Source: Marinobacter algicola DG893
Lineage (GTDB): Bacteria > Pseudomonadota > Gammaproteobacteria > Pseudomonadales > Oleiphilaceae
NCBI RefSeq assembly: GCF_000170835.1
Contig: NZ_ABCP01000011.1
Span: forward strand, 1-64,000
Direction: 5' to 3'
Length of the DNA stretch: 64,000 nucleotides
Positions 63,299 through 64,000 of the stretch are shown here, piece by piece. The notes under the pieces are model-generated. The model was not told where the DNA came from and did no database searches. It worked only from the letters and a program-made list of their open reading frames with translations. The stretch's first letter is position 1. Every line of letters begins with the position of its first letter. The position numbers and the translations under genes are program-made.

Positions 63299-64000
63299 CT
63301 ACCCCATCTTTATCAGACGCTCTGCGCTCTCCAGCACTTCATCGGTCCACGCCTTGGTCGCGCCGCCGTCAAGCAATCCATGCCGGATGCTCTGAATCTC
63401 GAGCTGGTGCCCGGTCAAAGCTTTCAGCACTTCAAATAAGTGCTGCCCTGTCCCGGCGACCTTTTCGCAGGCCTCGGCAACATAACGTGACGCGTCTTCT
63501 CGGGACATGTGTGCCGCCAATGCAAAGGTCGCTGCCTCGGCATAGATCAGGCCATGACTCTTGGCAATGTTGGTCTCAACGTTCTCGGCGGATATTTCCA
63601 GAGACTCAAGCCCTTCAAGGCAATGGCGCAGACTGACGGCTGTACCCATCAACATTTGCGGTAGCAGCAACCACTCCTGCGTCCATGCATAGCCACTGCG
63701 CTCGTGCTCATGCAACATGCATTGCTGCATCTGCCCTGCCAGACCGGCATTCTGGCGGGCCATGGTCACCATGATTTCAGCGTTCACCGGATTACACTTC
63801 TGCGGCATGGTGGACGAGCCACCCCCGTTGCTGAACCGCAACTCACCGACTTCTGTCTGCGCCATGCGCAGCCAGTCTTCCGCCATCTTTCCAAGGATGC
63901 CCGTCGTCATCGCCAGCCAACCGGAAAACTCCACCAGGCTATCCCGCTGGGCATGCCAGCTGGGGGCGTTCTGAAGACTCAGGCGATCAGCCAGGTTTTT
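63299..64000 (-). CDS. PcaB/adenylosuccinate lyase-superfamily enzyme (C-terminal part, runs off the right edge)
   Basis: About 233 residues of the C-terminal half. It begins in the window with LADRLSLQNAPSWHAQRDSLVEFSGWLA, typical of 3-carboxy-cis,cis-muconate cycloisomerase. The superfamily signature GSSTMPQKCNPVNAE carries the catalytic serine loop. The C-terminal helical domain has the AHMSREDASRYV segment. Members either lactonise carboxymuconate or split C-N bonds in argininosuccinate-like molecules; the N-terminal half needed to decide is outside. With pcaF debris nearby a PcaB role is possible, but the gene context is not a pca operon. Confidence 0.82.
   Translation of the reverse strand, partial: KNLADRLSLQNAPSWHAQRDSLVEFSGWLAMTTGILGKMAEDWLRMAQTEVGELRFSNGGGSSTMPQKCNPVNAEIMVTMARQNAGLAGQMQQCMLHEHERSGYAWTQEWLLLPQMLMGTAVSLRHCLEGLESLEISAENVETNIAKSHGLIYAEAATFALAAHMSREDASRYVAEACEKVAGTGQHLFEVLKALTGHQLEIQSIRHGLLDGGATKAWTDEVLESAERLIKMG

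Noticed and set aside
1..64000. CRISPR arrays, rRNA genes, transposases, prophage
   Set aside because: No regularly spaced repeats, no rRNA sequence and no transposase, integrase or phage structural gene was recognised on either strand.

Overview
The window looks like chromosome of a marine gammaproteobacterium, most likely Marinobacter or a close relative. This is inferred from gene content (Rsd/AlgQ, RMF, DUF2390, gamma-type Rep, Tex and GshA, a moa block between rho and trxA) and from a uniform, moderately high GC composition. No 16S or other decisive marker is present, so the genus is an inference.

The left two thirds (1-43.3 kb) is mostly conserved chromosome. It begins with the 5' part of rho, then a molybdenum-cofactor operon (moaB-moeA-moaD-moaE), trxA, ppx and an ABC-F ATPase. 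A housekeeping stretch follows: an FKBP lipoprotein, rsd, dsbB, a FliL-like protein, rmf, gshA, tex, a GGDEF-EAL protein and rep. Next come a secreted copper-radical oxidase with a small exported partner, cytochrome c5, outer-membrane phospholipase A, a phosphohexomutase, bacterioferritin with its ferredoxin under a Fur-like box, prolidase with a LysR regulator, a complete dipeptide-type ABC transporter, lrgAB and yaeQ. A branched-chain 2-oxoacid dehydrogenase operon (E1a, E1b, E2) follows, with a Ser/Thr-kinase-like gene nine bases behind it and a near-perfect 20-bp palindrome in its promoter.

At 43.2 kb lies a tRNA-Arg(CCG). Immediately to its right are about 1.4 kb of decayed sequence: a heavily damaged pcaF (3-oxoadipyl-CoA thiolase) pseudogene, a possible pcaJ tail, and short repeats. 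This looks like a junction scar.

From 44.6 kb to the right edge is an accessory catabolic and uptake region of short, often divergent transcription units. It encodes a PrpF-type isomerase, a universal stress protein, a two-part permease, two SDRs, an EamA exporter, a TauD-type dioxygenase and a LysR regulator. It also encodes three tandem ornithine-cyclodeaminase/mu-crystallin proteins, two cysteine hydrolases of the isochorismatase family, three Bug/TctC binding proteins, a cytosolic Pht5-like protein, an aldo-keto reductase, a cupin and a PcaB/adenylosuccinate-lyase-type enzyme. Two of its promoters carry nearly the same 25-bp imperfect palindrome (23 of 25 bases), and weaker relatives sit in three others. 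This suggests one regulon under a regulator not identified here. I cannot assign the substrate. The enzyme classes (dioxygenase, amidase-like hydrolases, imine/amino-acid oxidoreductases, C-N or cycloisomerase lyase) suggest a nitrogen-containing or carboxylated organic acid. This region is the best candidate for an undescribed system.
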